From contig QYRS01000005.1 in NCBI GenBank assembly GCA_006503535.1, positions 186,001 to 250,000 of the forward strand: a stretch of 64,000 nt of DNA, given 5' to 3'. Position 1 is the stretch's first letter, and every line of letters begins with the position of its first letter. Under the pieces are notes generated by a model that made no database searches, had not been told where the DNA came from, and saw only the letters and a list, made by a program, of their open reading frames with translations. The position numbers and the translations under genes are program-made. Positions 32,755 to 44,473 of the stretch are shown here, one piece after another. This stretch comes from Arthrinium phaeospermum (Eukaryota; Ascomycota; Sordariomycetes; Amphisphaeriales; Apiosporaceae).

Positions 32755-34892
32755 CTTGAGGGGCAGCTTGCTGTACGACTAGCAACCAGCATCGCAGACA
32801 TTTGGCCCACGGGGGGCAATTCGACCGTTTCACTAAGCGCATGGGAGGACCTGGCACACTTAATCGGCTTTGAACTTTGCGTTGGCCTCCTTCACGATAA
32901 CTACCAAATCCATTCAGTCGAGTACGCGTTTTTTTCGCCAAGGCCAATGGATTAACTTTTCTTCTTTCGTATGTTTTCGGCAGGGGTACAAGGCTTTAGG
33001 CCCAATGCATTCGTTGTCAGACGGTTCTTCAATTTGCAACGGTTTTGTAGGGATTTGTTTTAGGGCAGAATGACGTTACAACACTATAAGGCCACTGGCC
33101 ATGTGGTTTATCTTACGGAATGCAATTCAGTTACGATGAGCACAGCTGAACGCAGGCTGTGTCTCCGCCAGGAAACAAAGAAAGCGGATCCTTTTTGCCG
33201 GTGACTTGTCTGCTTACTTGTCATCAAATTGTAGTCCACGACCGAACTGCTGCTGCTATGGCATTTGGCTGGTTGAGGCCCAAAGCCAGGTCGTACATAT
33301 GTACGTACTGGGCAGCTCTACCTGATAGGCAAGGAGTGAGTGACTGCTATGCATGCAGCTCCCCATTGTCGGCCATGCCAGCAACGTAATGCTTGCGCAG
33401 CGACCGGAGCTCGAAACCAGCCAAGTCTATTGGCGGTGTAGCAATAACAAGTGGAACCGGGGTGATGCTGTAATGATTCGCCCGTATATCTTAGTAAGGC
33501 GTGGGTTGGGATAGACGATAGGTATACTTCACGTAATCCGCTACAAATCGCCATGTTTAGTGTGTTAGGTAGCGCGTACCTGTAGCGCATTGATTGATTT
33601 GCTGGTCGGGACGTCGGGCACGGCATGAGGACGCGCGCGCGTGATCGTCCCCGACTATTAATTTGATTGCGGTACGACCTGCTCTCGGTACTGACTGAGC
33701 ATTGCACTCGAAGCAACCAGCATTTGACGATTGCCAGGCACCAGGCATGCTGTTCATGGCAAAGTAAAGTTTGGCCATGTGAGGTTCCGGCATGTTGCCT
33801 ACCCCCAACCTACTTGAACCTACTAGCCAAACCTACTTCAATTACTTCCATTGAATTGATACCTTGCTTGCCTAGCCTAACCTCACCTGAAGTACCAACG
33901 GTCGGTGCTGAATTTGGAGCAGCCAAAGGCCTGCCGCCTGCAGGTCTGGTCGGTGTGTGATGTGATACGAGATGCCAATCCATCCCATCGGATGGGTCAA
34001 CTAATCAAGCAGGAAATCAAACCAACCGAACTTTTGACATTTTTGCACTGTCGTTTCCCTCTTCTTGCCTGTCTCGCTATGCGGCTGAGGCTACCGAGGC
34101 TCCATCTAGGGGTGTGGTTTCAGGCAGGAGCCCAGGAGTGGCGGCGGTGTCAATACCGTGCCATTTACCCGCCCGCGCCCCCCAAAAGGTACTGCCTGTG
34201 CTTGCCTTCACTGGCCTGTACTGGCCTGTACTGGCCTGCACTGGCTCACTGCCCTGCTGCCCCATGCGCCATGACAGCATGGAGCGCTCCTCCTTCATGT
34301 GCTGTAGTAAGGCCACAAGGTAAAAGATGTCAACGTAGAATGGCCAAGGGGTTTGCCGGGGGAGGTACCTGTCCAATCCACCCACTGACCCAACCTTGGT
34401 AGACTTTCTGCCCCGGGTCATGTTTCATTGTCATCCCATATCCCATGATTCTCGATTGCCTTCTCTTATTCTTGTTCAGCTCACCAACAGTCCCTTTCCA
34501 CTCAGTCCAGTAACAACTTTGGATACATACTCTTTTGTTTCGTTCGCACCCCATGAAACCTCCATCGTCGAGTTGTTGAAGACAGTGACTGCATCTTGCC
34601 GGATCCGATCCGATATAGGCATCTCCCACCTCGCTCTGCGACTCCAACCCGCCTAGAACGCCACTTGCCGCCTGCAAACTACGCAGGAAGGGGCAACCAC
34701 TCACTGCCTGTCGATCCTCGTTCATTTGTACATTCCACCCGTACATAGCCTGCCTGATCGACGCTCATTCCCAACTGCCTTCCTACAACTGTTGTCCCGT
34801 TTGTCTGCCTGGGTTTTGTTTTTCCCACCACGGCTTTACGACTATCGCACTATCAAGTCCTGCGGTCAGTCGCCTCGACGAGCTCCCTGCAA
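32755..34892. other. 2.1-kb spacer
   Basis: No gene recognised. Contains ACCTAC/GTAGGT-rich patches (33800-33840) and the CTGGCCTGTA tandem repeat at 34210-34245. The last 300 bases are C/T-rich and are the likely leader of the STIMATE-family gene. Confidence 0.5.
34210..34245. repeat. Tandem decamer CTGGCCTGTA
   Basis: Three contiguous units (the third with one change) plus partial units on both sides, in non-coding sequence. Confidence 0.9.
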
Positions 34893-36156
34893 ATGTCGCC
34901 AAACCCGATGGTAGACGGCCCTCCTACCGCCCTCCAAGATGCTGCAACCGCGATAGCCAGCGTAACCCTCGCCGGCCACCCCACCTCACAAGCGATCAGC
35001 ATGCTCGCCACGGCCACAACAACCGCCCTCACAGCGGCTGCCACCACGGCGCTATCCACCACCACCACTGTCGGCGACGAACCGAGCGGCGGCCAGGGCG
35101 AGTGCAGGCTGCTGGGGCCTTTTGCGCTGCTGGTACAACTGGCGCTCGGCGGACTGGCCTTGATGTCTCTTGTGTACAAGCGATGGCGGGAGCGGCCGCA
35201 GCGGCCGGTCAAGATCTGGGCCTTCGATGCGTCTAAACAGGTGTTTGGCAGCGTCCTGGTGCACATCGCCAACGTCTTCATGTCCATGCTCACAAGCGGC
35301 CGCTTCTCGGTCAAGCTGGAGCCCACGAATGTCCAGGCCGTCGCAAGGCTGCTGCGGAGGGATGATGACCCTTACGTGCCAAATCCATGCTCGTTCTACC
35401 TGCTAAACTTGGCTATTGACGTAAGTTGCATATGCACTGGCACCGGGCCTAACCTTTACTCTAGGGGACACTAGCTAACATATTGCACGACACTAGACAA
35501 CGGTTGGCATTCCCATCCTCATCATCCTGCTGCGCGTCATCACGGGCCTGGCGTCATACACGCCCTTTGGTCAGCCGGCCGAGTCCATCCAGTCCGGGTA
35601 CTATGGCCGCCCGCCCAACGCCATGTGGTGGCTCAAGCAGTCGCTCATCTACTGCGGGCTCTTTGGCATGAAGCTTTGTGTCCTGATCCTCTTCCTGGTG
35701 CTGCCCTGGATATCGCGTATTGGCGACTGGGCTCTGTCCTGGACCGAGGGCAATGAGCGCCTGCAGATCGTCTTTGTCATGATGCTTTTCCCGCTCATCA
35801 TGAATGGCATGCAGTACTACATCATCGACAGCTTCATCAAGAGGAAGGAGATTGACCACGAAAGGCTCCCCTCAGAGGATCCCGACCATGACAGGGGCCG
35901 CTTCGATGACACGCTGGCGGACAGTGACGACGATGTGGCGTCGGGTAGCGAGAACAGTGACGATGTCCGCTTATCACGGTCTCAGGAATTTAAGCGAACC
36001 CAGGAATCCAAACGAAACGAGCCGAAAAAGGGACCCAAGGTCAGCAGTGACGAGTACAATCCGGACGTCGATGGCCATACGGCGATGGGGAGTAGCAAGG
36101 CGCATCGGGGTAGTAGAGGCAAGCTGTTACAGAAGGAGATGCTTCCGCATGAGTAG
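34893..36156 (+). CDS. STIMATE/TMEM110-family vacuolar or ER membrane protein
   Basis: Exons 34893-35420 and 35497-36156 give 395 residues. The domain begins ECRLLGPFALLVQLALGGLA, followed by the family-typical SLVYKRWRERPQRPVKIWAF and FDASKQVFGSVLVHIANVF; later helices are in LIIILLRVITGL-like IPILIILLRVITGLASYTPF, LIYCGLFGMKLCVLILFLVL and LQIVFVMMLFPLIMNGMQYY. Animal STIMATE (TMEM110) sits at ER-plasma membrane junctions and regulates STIM/Orai calcium entry; fungi lack STIM/Orai, and fungal members are usually annotated as vacuolar membrane proteins. Residues 1-70 are Ala/Thr-rich and variable, and the C-terminal 120 residues are acidic/basic and disordered (ADSDDDVASGSENSDD). No frame breaks. 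The role in fungi is not established. Confidence 0.85.
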
Positions 36157-37036
36157 AGAGAAAGGGGAAGTACCATTTGCGTTTTTATTAGCATTCAGTA
36201 AGGCGTTTTGGTGGTTTCTCGTTCAACCCGGACGGGGAGCTTTGGCATTATTGCATTATCACATCATTGTACATAAAAAGCATTACAGGTTGCAGATGCA
36301 CATTCGGTTTGAAACTGTCCATATTGGACGACCTTCAGTTATCTCTACTCTTGCCACTTGATGGGATCCCACTTCTCTGCCAGCCAAATAGGGGGCCCAT
36401 GTAAGCCACAAGCCACACGATAGGGAGACGATAGGGCGGATGGCCAACGAGCGCGAGCTTCTCTCTTAGCACGTAGGGCCAAGCGTACGTGGGCCGCGGC
36501 ATTCATGTTCGCGGCGGAGAAGTAACAGGAACAGCTGGAGTTGGCATAGTCATTGGAAAATTATGTAACGCTATTCTCTTCATGCTGGAAACCATGCGAG
36601 TGCCCACGCAAAAGATACAGATATAGATACAGAATATGCCCATGGCCTCCAAACCGGAATGAGATTGAAGAAACCAAACAATACTGCTTCCCAAGATTAC
36701 CCTTGCTACCCTAAGTAGGGCTTGTACGTGTAACCCAACCAGCCATGCATCCATATTCACTCCAGGACGCCCAAGAACGCCTAGCTTATCTTCTGAAGAT
36801 GCTTTGTTTAGCAGGCCCCCTAACCGCCCGCCCCCTCAGAGGGGGTTTTCCGTTTCGAATATCAACAATGGTTAAGCCGCGGGCTTATCTTTCTTTCTTT
36901 CCTTCTTTCTACCTCGCTGCTAGATATCGTAAGGTCTCTTGGGACCAACTCCCTAATCGCGATGGTTCGGGGGACGAGAATGTCTAGAGCCCAACGAACG
37001 CCCTGCGTTCCTGCTGCGTACTAGGCTGGCCGCTGT
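36157..37036. other. Convergent spacer
   Basis: No gene recognised. Holds the 3' flanks of the STIMATE-family gene and the fibroin-3-like gene; a TTTCTTTCTTTCCTTCTTTC tract lies at 36890-36910. Confidence 0.5.
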
Positions 37037-38653
37037 TTATACCGCGGGTTTGTAAGCACGATAGCCTGGGTATGCCGTTCCGCCGTTGGCCGCTTGTGGG
37101 GCCTGCAGAGGCGGCGGGCTCGCGCTATCCGCTGTGCGCGAGTAGCCCGAAGTGAAGTCGAAGCCGCCCGTGTTCTGGATCGGCGAGACCGGGGGCTGCA
37201 CATCAGTGAAGGAGCGCTGCGGGGGAGCGCGTGCTGTCTGCGGCGCTACATCATAGGTGTTCTGTCGCCGAGGTCCAGGCCCGGGCTGTTGGCGACCGTA
37301 GCTGTTGGGTGTTTGCGATCTCTCGCCATATCCGCCATAACCACCACCCTGGCCGTATCCGCCCGATTGTTGTTGTTGTTGTAGCGGCGCAGGAGAAGCC
37401 CGCATACGTTGATCCGGGGCGCCGTATCCATCCTGGTTGAAGCCTCTCGGGTTATTGAAACCGCCGCCCGGTTGTTGGGGCGCTGGGGTCCTCATTCGGT
37501 TGGGGCTTCCCCCGTAAGGTCCGTTGCCTTGCGGTGTGGGCTGGCGGGAAGGAGGAGCATTGCCGTATGCGGCATTCGAAGGTGTTATACTCCGGGAGTA
37601 GTCGTTGTATGGCGTCTGAGACTGGGGGTATCCCTGGTTCATCGGCTCCTGCCCGTAACCACCATTGTTGTAGTCCTGGTATGGTGTGCGTCTCCCCGGG
37701 CCCATGGCGCCCGCTGCAGCCGCTGCACCAGCCGGCATCCCGTATCCCTGATCATACCCTTGGGCGCCGCTTTGGGCACTGTAGGGCTGGTTTCCATATG
37801 CTTGGTTCATATTCTCGCGAGAGGCCTGGCCGTAGCTTCCATTGTTGTAGGCGCTGTTGTAAACCTGTCCACTTCCGTTCCCATTCATGCCATACATATT
37901 GGGTCCAGCCTGCGAGGGCGGTCCGTACGGGTTGTTCCCGCTAGCAGGGGAAACACCACCCGGAGACACTCCGCCGGCAGCCATCAAACCGGCGTTTTGC
38001 ATGGTGTCCGGCTTCTTCATCGGCTCCAACTCAACGGCATCCTCTTCAATCAATACCTGCTTCGACGAGGCTCCCTCCCAGCTGGGCATCTGTGGCAGCT
38101 CGTCACCACCGCCTTTCTTCCCACTATCGAACTCGGCGTACTGCGGCGGCTCAGCCTTGGAGTAAGACGGAGCGGCTGCAGGGACCATCGTGGGGGCCAT
38201 CGTGGGGGCGTACATGGGAGCCTGGGATCGGTAGGCCTGGTTTTCATTATGGTGCGGTGGGATAAAGGGTTCGTCGAGATATTTGTTTTTCTGATTGGGC
38301 GAATCGCAGCAGCCGCAGCAGTTTCCACAGCACTTGAGGCATCGGAAGCATGAGCAGCAGCATGAAAGACCGCAGCACAGACACCGAATGCAGCACCAAA
38401 CGATGGAGAAAACGATCAAGCCCACTACTATGATGACTCCGATCAATGGCCACTTGCAGAATGATGCCTGCATGCAATTATCCCAGCTCGAGAATGCGGT
38501 TTTCACGTCCATAACCTGGCCCTTGGCGTCGCTTATAGCATCTCGCTTCATGAAGCCGGCTGCTACGCTCCTGGCCACCAAGCCCATCAGGGCCTCCCCG
38601 ACGCTTCTCTCCGGGATCAGGCTCCGCTCCATCGCGGCGCCTATATGAGGCAT
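37037..38653 (-). CDS. Fibroin-3-related fungal membrane protein
   Basis: Intronless, 538 residues. Opens MPHIGAAMERSLIPERSVGE; the second Met (residue 8) is an equally good start. After an amphipathic region comes one transmembrane helix, WPLIGVIIVVGLIVFSIVWC, immediately followed by a striking Cys cluster (CCIRCLCCGLSCCCSCFRCL, then KCCGNCCGCC), which is the hallmark of this conserved fungal family. Such a juxtamembrane cluster is a plausible palmitoylation site or metal-binding segment. The remaining 400 residues are Gly/Tyr/Gln/Pro/Asn-rich and repetitive (SGGYGQGGGYGGYGERSQ), giving the fibroin-like name, with PYGPPSQAGP and TPYNDYSRSITPSNAAYG stretches that look like phosphorylation and adaptor sites. 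No frame breaks. Role unknown; cell surface or septum is a guess. Confidence 0.85.
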   Translation of the reverse strand: MPHIGAAMERSLIPERSVGEALMGLVARSVAAGFMKRDAISDAKGQVMDVKTAFSSWDNCMQASFCKWPLIGVIIVVGLIVFSIVWCCIRCLCCGLSCCCSCFRCLKCCGNCCGCCDSPNQKNKYLDEPFIPPHHNENQAYRSQAPMYAPTMAPTMVPAAAPSYSKAEPPQYAEFDSGKKGGGDELPQMPSWEGASSKQVLIEEDAVELEPMKKPDTMQNAGLMAAGGVSPGGVSPASGNNPYGPPSQAGPNMYGMNGNGSGQVYNSAYNNGSYGQASRENMNQAYGNQPYSAQSGAQGYDQGYGMPAGAAAAAGAMGPGRRTPYQDYNNGGYGQEPMNQGYPQSQTPYNDYSRSITPSNAAYGNAPPSRQPTPQGNGPYGGSPNRMRTPAPQQPGGGFNNPRGFNQDGYGAPDQRMRASPAPLQQQQQSGGYGQGGGYGGYGERSQTPNSYGRQQPGPGPRRQNTYDVAPQTARAPPQRSFTDVQPPVSPIQNTGGFDFTSGYSRTADSASPPPLQAPQAANGGTAYPGYRAYKPAV

Positions 38654-40682
38654 GTTGTCGTCGAACCCGTGGGTACCGCAAAATCGGCTAGAAAAGGTCG
38701 GAGTAGTTTAGAAGACACAGAGTACTGTGGGAAAAGCACTGCGCATTCAACGGTTGAAATTGAAATCGATCGCTATGTTTCCATCCTCCAATGGCGGCCA
38801 AATCGGGGAAATGGGTGGCTTGATTGCGGGATTTGGCTTTCGAATTACTCGTCGAGTGACGCTTGCCTGCGGAGGAGAAAGTATGCCGGGTCGCGAAAAT
38901 GAGGTCGTAGCACCAGTTGATGCGCCAAAGCGAGATGCCGGCCAAGCAGTGGCCTTGAGCAAACAAAACAAGCAAATTGCCGTATTCCCCGAATGGGATC
39001 TAGCTGTAAGTGCAGTCGAAGGCGCACGTCTTGGTCAGTGCAACGAGGCAAGAATCCAAATAATGAGCGTTGGGCGACAGAGGGGCGAAAGTGCGCACAA
39101 AGGCACCTCAGCAAGTCGCAATCAAGAAGGGGGCAGGGAAAAAGGAACGACTGTTGGCCATAGACCAACGAAATGGCAGGTTGGTTGATTGTAAACCCGA
39201 GAGATGTCTTTCTTCTCACTCCCGTCGAGGGGTAAATAAAATAAAGTAGAAACTCAAAATCACGAGCGCAGCCGCAACAAACAAGTCGGGGGCCTACTTC
39301 TGGGGGCAGTAAATAATAAACATAAAAGAGAGTCAGCAGCCCAGGATTGCCACAAGAGAGAGGGAATGGGGGATCAAAGTTCACGATAGTCTCTCTTCTG
39401 GCGAGGGACTGTGGGCGACAGGAAAGAAGGGAAACGAAAAAGGCAGAAAATGAGAGAGTAGCAGCAACAATACCTTACCGTGCCTGCCACCCGCAATCAA
39501 GCCGAATCCTATCCTGAAGGTCGGTCGCAATTAGCTGGAGCGGAGAGCGACCAGGATGCTGCTTTGATCTGCCTGGTCTGACCTTTGCCAAGCTTCCTCT
39601 GCCTGAGATGCCGCCAAGGCTCCCCAAGAGCCGTCCGGGGGGGCCAAGGGCTCAGGGCCTTTCAAGTGACCGGCGTCATCAACCTTACTCCGTAGTGCCA
39701 GCTGAATGGGGCGCCCTGGTTCATGCTGACTACGACTTTCTGCACCCCGGGCATATTCCGTAGGTTGGAAATAAACTCGAAGTAAGCCATAAGGGCTGCT
39801 GAAACCAAATAGTATCAGGGCAGAGTGGCTGTGTAGGCAGCCCAAGACGCCTCGGCGCCTAAACAAAGAGTTTTCCAGTCAGGTTCATCCAAACGTGTAC
39901 CTACAGTATGTACAGGTATCGCGACTGCGACTGCGACGCTGACTATTTGACATCAACTGTCCATCCCGCTCAAACCGTTATGAGTATGACCCACCGCCCG
40001 AATGTGGCTACTCTGCTCTCGCTTGCTGTCTTTGCTGTCTCGCCCTGGCGGCCCCGGCGGCCCTGGCGAGCTGCTAGACGGAACCAGACTAGGTTAACCT
40101 AAACCACAAGCAGCCTGCTGGTATCCAGTGCCCTGCATTTTCAACATTACGATCTGATGCTGCCATGTGGATCACTGCCCCGACCCGAGCACCGAGATGC
40201 ATGTTGGTCTGCAATTCAGTGCGACGCGAAATGGGGGATGACCTACGGAGTACATGACATACATACAAATAAACCCAAGTCCGTCGTCGTTCATCCTGTA
40301 GGTAGGAACAAGATGTATCTTGGGCAATCTCACCTACCACCTTTGGTTGAGCCCGTCCTGCTTCCTATCTCCGACATGACATCTTGGCCTGGATACTCTA
40401 TTCAGGGGCTCAATCAATATTACACGACACAGCCGTGATTGCGCATATACGTACACCGATATTAAGTAATCAGGTATACCGTCCCCGCAAACCAGAGACA
40501 CGTACACCATGCTGGATACACATTTCATGAAAACCATAAAACTACTTTCAGCCTTCGTAGATTCATTAGTCTAAAACTACCAGCCTGGACGGAATACTAT
40601 AGTGATATAAAAACCCCAAAAATTGACCCTTCTCTTTTTCAACGCCTATGAATGCTGCTCCAATAAGACACACGAGTTTCGA
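38654..40682. other. 2.0-kb spacer
   Basis: No gene recognised. It contains TACTCCGTA at 39686-39694 and TACGGAGTA at 40244-40252. It holds the fibroin-3-like promoter on the left; the right end is the 3' flank of RPA2. Confidence 0.5.
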
Positions 40683-43600
40683 TTACGATGCAACGAGTGC
40701 GGGCTGCTGGCTGTCGGCTTTCCTCCCCGATGCGAGGCCATCCCACTTCGTTTGAACGAGAGGGCCTCGTCGTGTCGCGTCCTTGGGGTCCACGCGGTAC
40801 TTGAGCTTCACACCCATGGCGGCAAGTTCGACATCAAGAAACTTCAGAGCACCAGGCACCGCTACCAGAGTCGTGTCCTCACCACCGACCCACTGGTTGC
40901 CCTGGCCATCTTCCCAGATCTCCCCGGTGATCTTGGCCAGTTCTCCGTCCTCCATCTGATCCAGCCGGACGGCACAGTTTCGGCAGCGAACCGTGCTGAC
41001 CGACTTCTTCTTCGTCAAAAACGGCGACACCGTCGGCTGAACCGACAGGAAGGACCCGCACTTCCTGCAGATCCACGACCGCGAATAGTCCGAACAGTTC
41101 ATCAAGCGGTCCTGTAGAAGGAATGCCGTGCCGTGAGCAAGCAAAGCATCACGCTCCATCTCTCCCACACGGATACCACCACCGCGCTTTCTTCCCTTGA
41201 TCGGCTGGCCCGTGGTGGATACGACGGGACCTGTCGTCCGGACTTGGTACTTGTCGTTAACCATGTGTCGCAAGCGTTGATAGTAGACAACACCAATGTA
41301 GATATCTGCAGCCAGCTCCTCGCCAGTAATACCCGAGTACATTGGCTCGTTTCCATGGTAGTTGTACCCAGCCATCTTGAGTTGATGACCAAAGTAGTCT
41401 CCCGCGGTATTTTCCTCGTTGAACCGGAACGGCGTGGACTCCTGCGCCAAACCGTGAAGACAACCAGCTTTACCAGCCAGGGACTCCACGAACATACCGA
41501 TTGTCATACGAGAGGGGAAAGCGTGGGGGTTGATAATGATATCCGGCTGGATGCCCGATTCCGAGAAGGGCATATCAACAGCTGGCCATTTTTGGGAGGC
41601 GACACCTTTCTGTCCGTGACGTGAGGAGAACTTGTCGCCAATGACAGGAGATCGAGGGATGCGGAACTTTATGGAGATGGTTTGCCCAGGCTCGTTGCCA
41701 GTTTCGCTGCCAAGCAGCCTGACCTCTTCAATGAAGCCAACTTCCGAATCCTTATATTTCTCGAAATGTGTTTGCCCGTCTCTGTTCACCAAGTTTCCAC
41801 TGTAGTCCGCCGAAACGGTATGCCAGGCACAGATGACATCACCCTCCTGCACCATTCTGCCGACATGCGGGAGGCCGTCATTGTCCAGCATGGTTTGAGC
41901 TTGGGCCTTGACAGGACCTCCTGGGGCGAAACCAAAGAGCTTTTGCACGCCCTTGGCATTCTTTGATCTGCTCTCCTCCTTCAGAGTGATCTTCTTCACC
42001 TTGTAGATGGTACCGTGGCCAAAGCCGCGTTCGTGGGCCGACTTGTTGATGATCATAGCGTCGTCCATATCATATCCAGTGTAGGAAATGACAGCAACCA
42101 CCGCGTTGAAGCCGTTAGGGAAATTGTCGAAACCATAGGCATTGTGTAAAGGCGAACGGACAACTGGCGTTTGTCCGGTCTGGATACGGTACATCTTGTT
42201 GTCGGTTCGGTAGCGTAACGCTGTGGCAGGAGTTCCCATGGTTTGTTTACCCATTTGACATTGGTACATGTTTCTGGGCGATTGGTTAAAGTCCGAAAAG
42301 GGCGTCATATTGGCCAAAATGGACAACATGTTAGTTGGGTCGAACTCGACATGGGTGGATTCACCGGAGACGACTTCCGGCTCCGTGCAAGCGATAGACA
42401 TGTAGGGCTGCTCAAGTGGCCCAACAAAGTCTTCCTTCTCTAGCGGCAGGTACTTCACAGGCCTGGTCATTCTGGCCGGCTCTGAGGACATGTAGATACC
42501 AGGATAGGAGCCACCATTGGAGGCCGGGACGTACCCAATCTCAAGGTGCAGCGGAACACCATGTGAGCCCTCCACTTTCCAATACCGGAAAGTGTCTGCG
42601 ATTCTTCGCGATTCGGCGGGTTTACACCACCCAAGAATCCGACCATTAAGCATGACAGGGACACTCTCGTCCGTAGCAGCTGAAGAGGTACTAACCACTC
42701 CGAGCTCTGCAGCTAGCGCGGGGATGGCCGAAGCATCAACTGATTTCGTCATGATCTTGCATTTGTGAGCCAGATGGTTAAGGAGACCACATGGAGAACC
42801 ATCTGGGGTGTGCACAGGGCAGAGGAACCCCCAGGATTCGGGGAGCAGTTTACGGACAGTGGTAGTCTTCAGTTGGGCGAAGAAGCTACCACGATGCACC
42901 ATGCGGAAGTGACTGATGAATCGCAAAAAGTTGAGCTTCTCGGCGACGACCGTGAAACCAGACACCTGTTGCAAATCCAAGCCAGACTGAGAGTTGAGAT
43001 TACCAGTCGACAGGAAGTACTGCAACATCTCACCAAGATTCTCGGTGGTCTTTTGGAAGATTTTCATGGGGAAGTCCTTCGCAAATTCCTGCGACGTGAA
43101 GGTTCTTGCCGGGTTCCTCCTGAAATAGTCACGAAGCGAGGCTCGCACACCAGTTGATAGGAGTTCATCGAGACGCTCCTTGATAATCATACCGTACAAG
43201 AAACCACCCAGGAGAATTTCTTGGTTCTGAGCCGCATCGGGATTGTCCACGGCACATTCGCCAGCTACAAGAGCATACAGCTTTCGGATGGAGAGAAGAA
43301 GCAGGCGGAATTTGTCGGAGTCTTGCTGCTCTGTGACATTGACGTTGCCCAAATGAACCAGCACAATCTTCCGCAGGAACTCGGTTCCTGCCTCATAGTT
43401 GGACAAAGTCTCCGACACACCAAGAACCGGTCGGAACTTTTCTCCAAGGTAGGCCCGGGTCTGCTCTTTGGTGAATAAGCCATATGTTTTATAGGTTCGT
43501 AGTAAAAGCTCGACTCTGTCCGTTAGGAAGGTGTTCTTGATGCCTTTGGAGTCAGGCGAGCCAACCAGCCCCTCAAAGATTTCGCGATCGTTTGTCTCGA

Positions 43601-44473
43601 CGAGCGCCTTGAGGATCATCAAAACTGGAACAAGGTACTCGGACTTGCGCCAAGAAAATCTGAACGTGACGTTTCCGTCGTTCAGGTAATGAAGGTTGTT
43701 GGTCTGAGAGGTCTCATCGGGGCGCACGGATCTGATGATAATGCCGTAGGAGGTATAACTGGGGCCGCGGTTCTGGAAGCTGGGACGTTCAATGGCCAGC
43801 GGAAAGTTCCTTCGGTTCACGAGAAGAAGGCGAATAATCTTCTCGATACCATTGACAATGAAATATCCTCCCAACTCCTCGGATTCTTCCTTTCGGGCAA
43901 CGAGCTGCGCAGGACTGTTGTTTCGAAGGTGGCAGAACTTGGACTGATCAAAAGCGCATTAGTACTGGATCGCTGACATCGTTATACAGTATGACAAGTT
44001 GCTCTTCTTACCTTGACCATCAAAGGCATCTGCCCCAGTTCTCGCGTGAATTCTCTGGCTTCACCATCGTTGATTCTGTACTCGAAGGTGGCGGCTAGTT
44101 TTCCTCTGTAGCTAACGTGGCGCTCCCTGCACTCTGCTGGAAGAATTTCGCGGTTCCTGGCGAATTTGTTGGAGGGCGGTACTTGGGACTTCTGGACATG
44201 TACGCTCTTGTACTTTATCGTAAGTCGGTTCCTTGAAGCCAGGGGTGACCTATCATCGCCATCAAGGAATGTTCTCGTGTCGATATCGGCAAGGCCCTTG
44301 TCGATAAGTCCGCCTTCCTCGAAGATAGCATCAAAAGACTCGATATGCGGGTCAACGGCAATCTGGAGTAGTGGATAGGCAGAGCGATCCGTCGGGGGGT
44401 CTGTAAAGAGCTTCTGGCGACGCAGAGTGTTGTATTCGTGATCCCAGCTTGTGCTGGTCGGCGCGGGCGCCAT
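40683..44473 (-). CDS. RPA2: DNA-directed RNA polymerase I subunit 2 (RPA2/Rpa135)
   Basis: Second-largest subunit of RNA polymerase I, which makes the 35S pre-rRNA in the nucleolus. Exons 44473-44012 and 43943-40683, intron 68 nt, 1240 residues. Start chosen at MAPAPTSTSWDHEYNTLRRQ; an in-frame Met 13 codons earlier (44512) is possible but less like the family. The polymerase beta-fold is visible throughout: YFIVNGIEKIIRLL, WGFLCPVHTPDGSPCGLLNH, VISYTGYDMDDAMIINKSAH, the beta signature GDKFSSRHGQKG near residue 920 and the hybrid-binding QPDIIINPHAFPSRMTIGMF. The C-terminal zinc site, WICRKCGSFLS and VRCRNCAVRL near 1110-1150, is complete. Length and FRFSWRKSEYLVPVLMILK-type segments point to Pol I rather than Pol II or III. 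No frame break over 3.7 kb. Confidence 0.96.

Noticed and set aside
38845..39384. 179-codon open frame on the minus strand
   Set aside because: Overlaps open frames on the plus strand; rich in Phe/Leu/Cys as expected from translating AG-rich spacer backwards.
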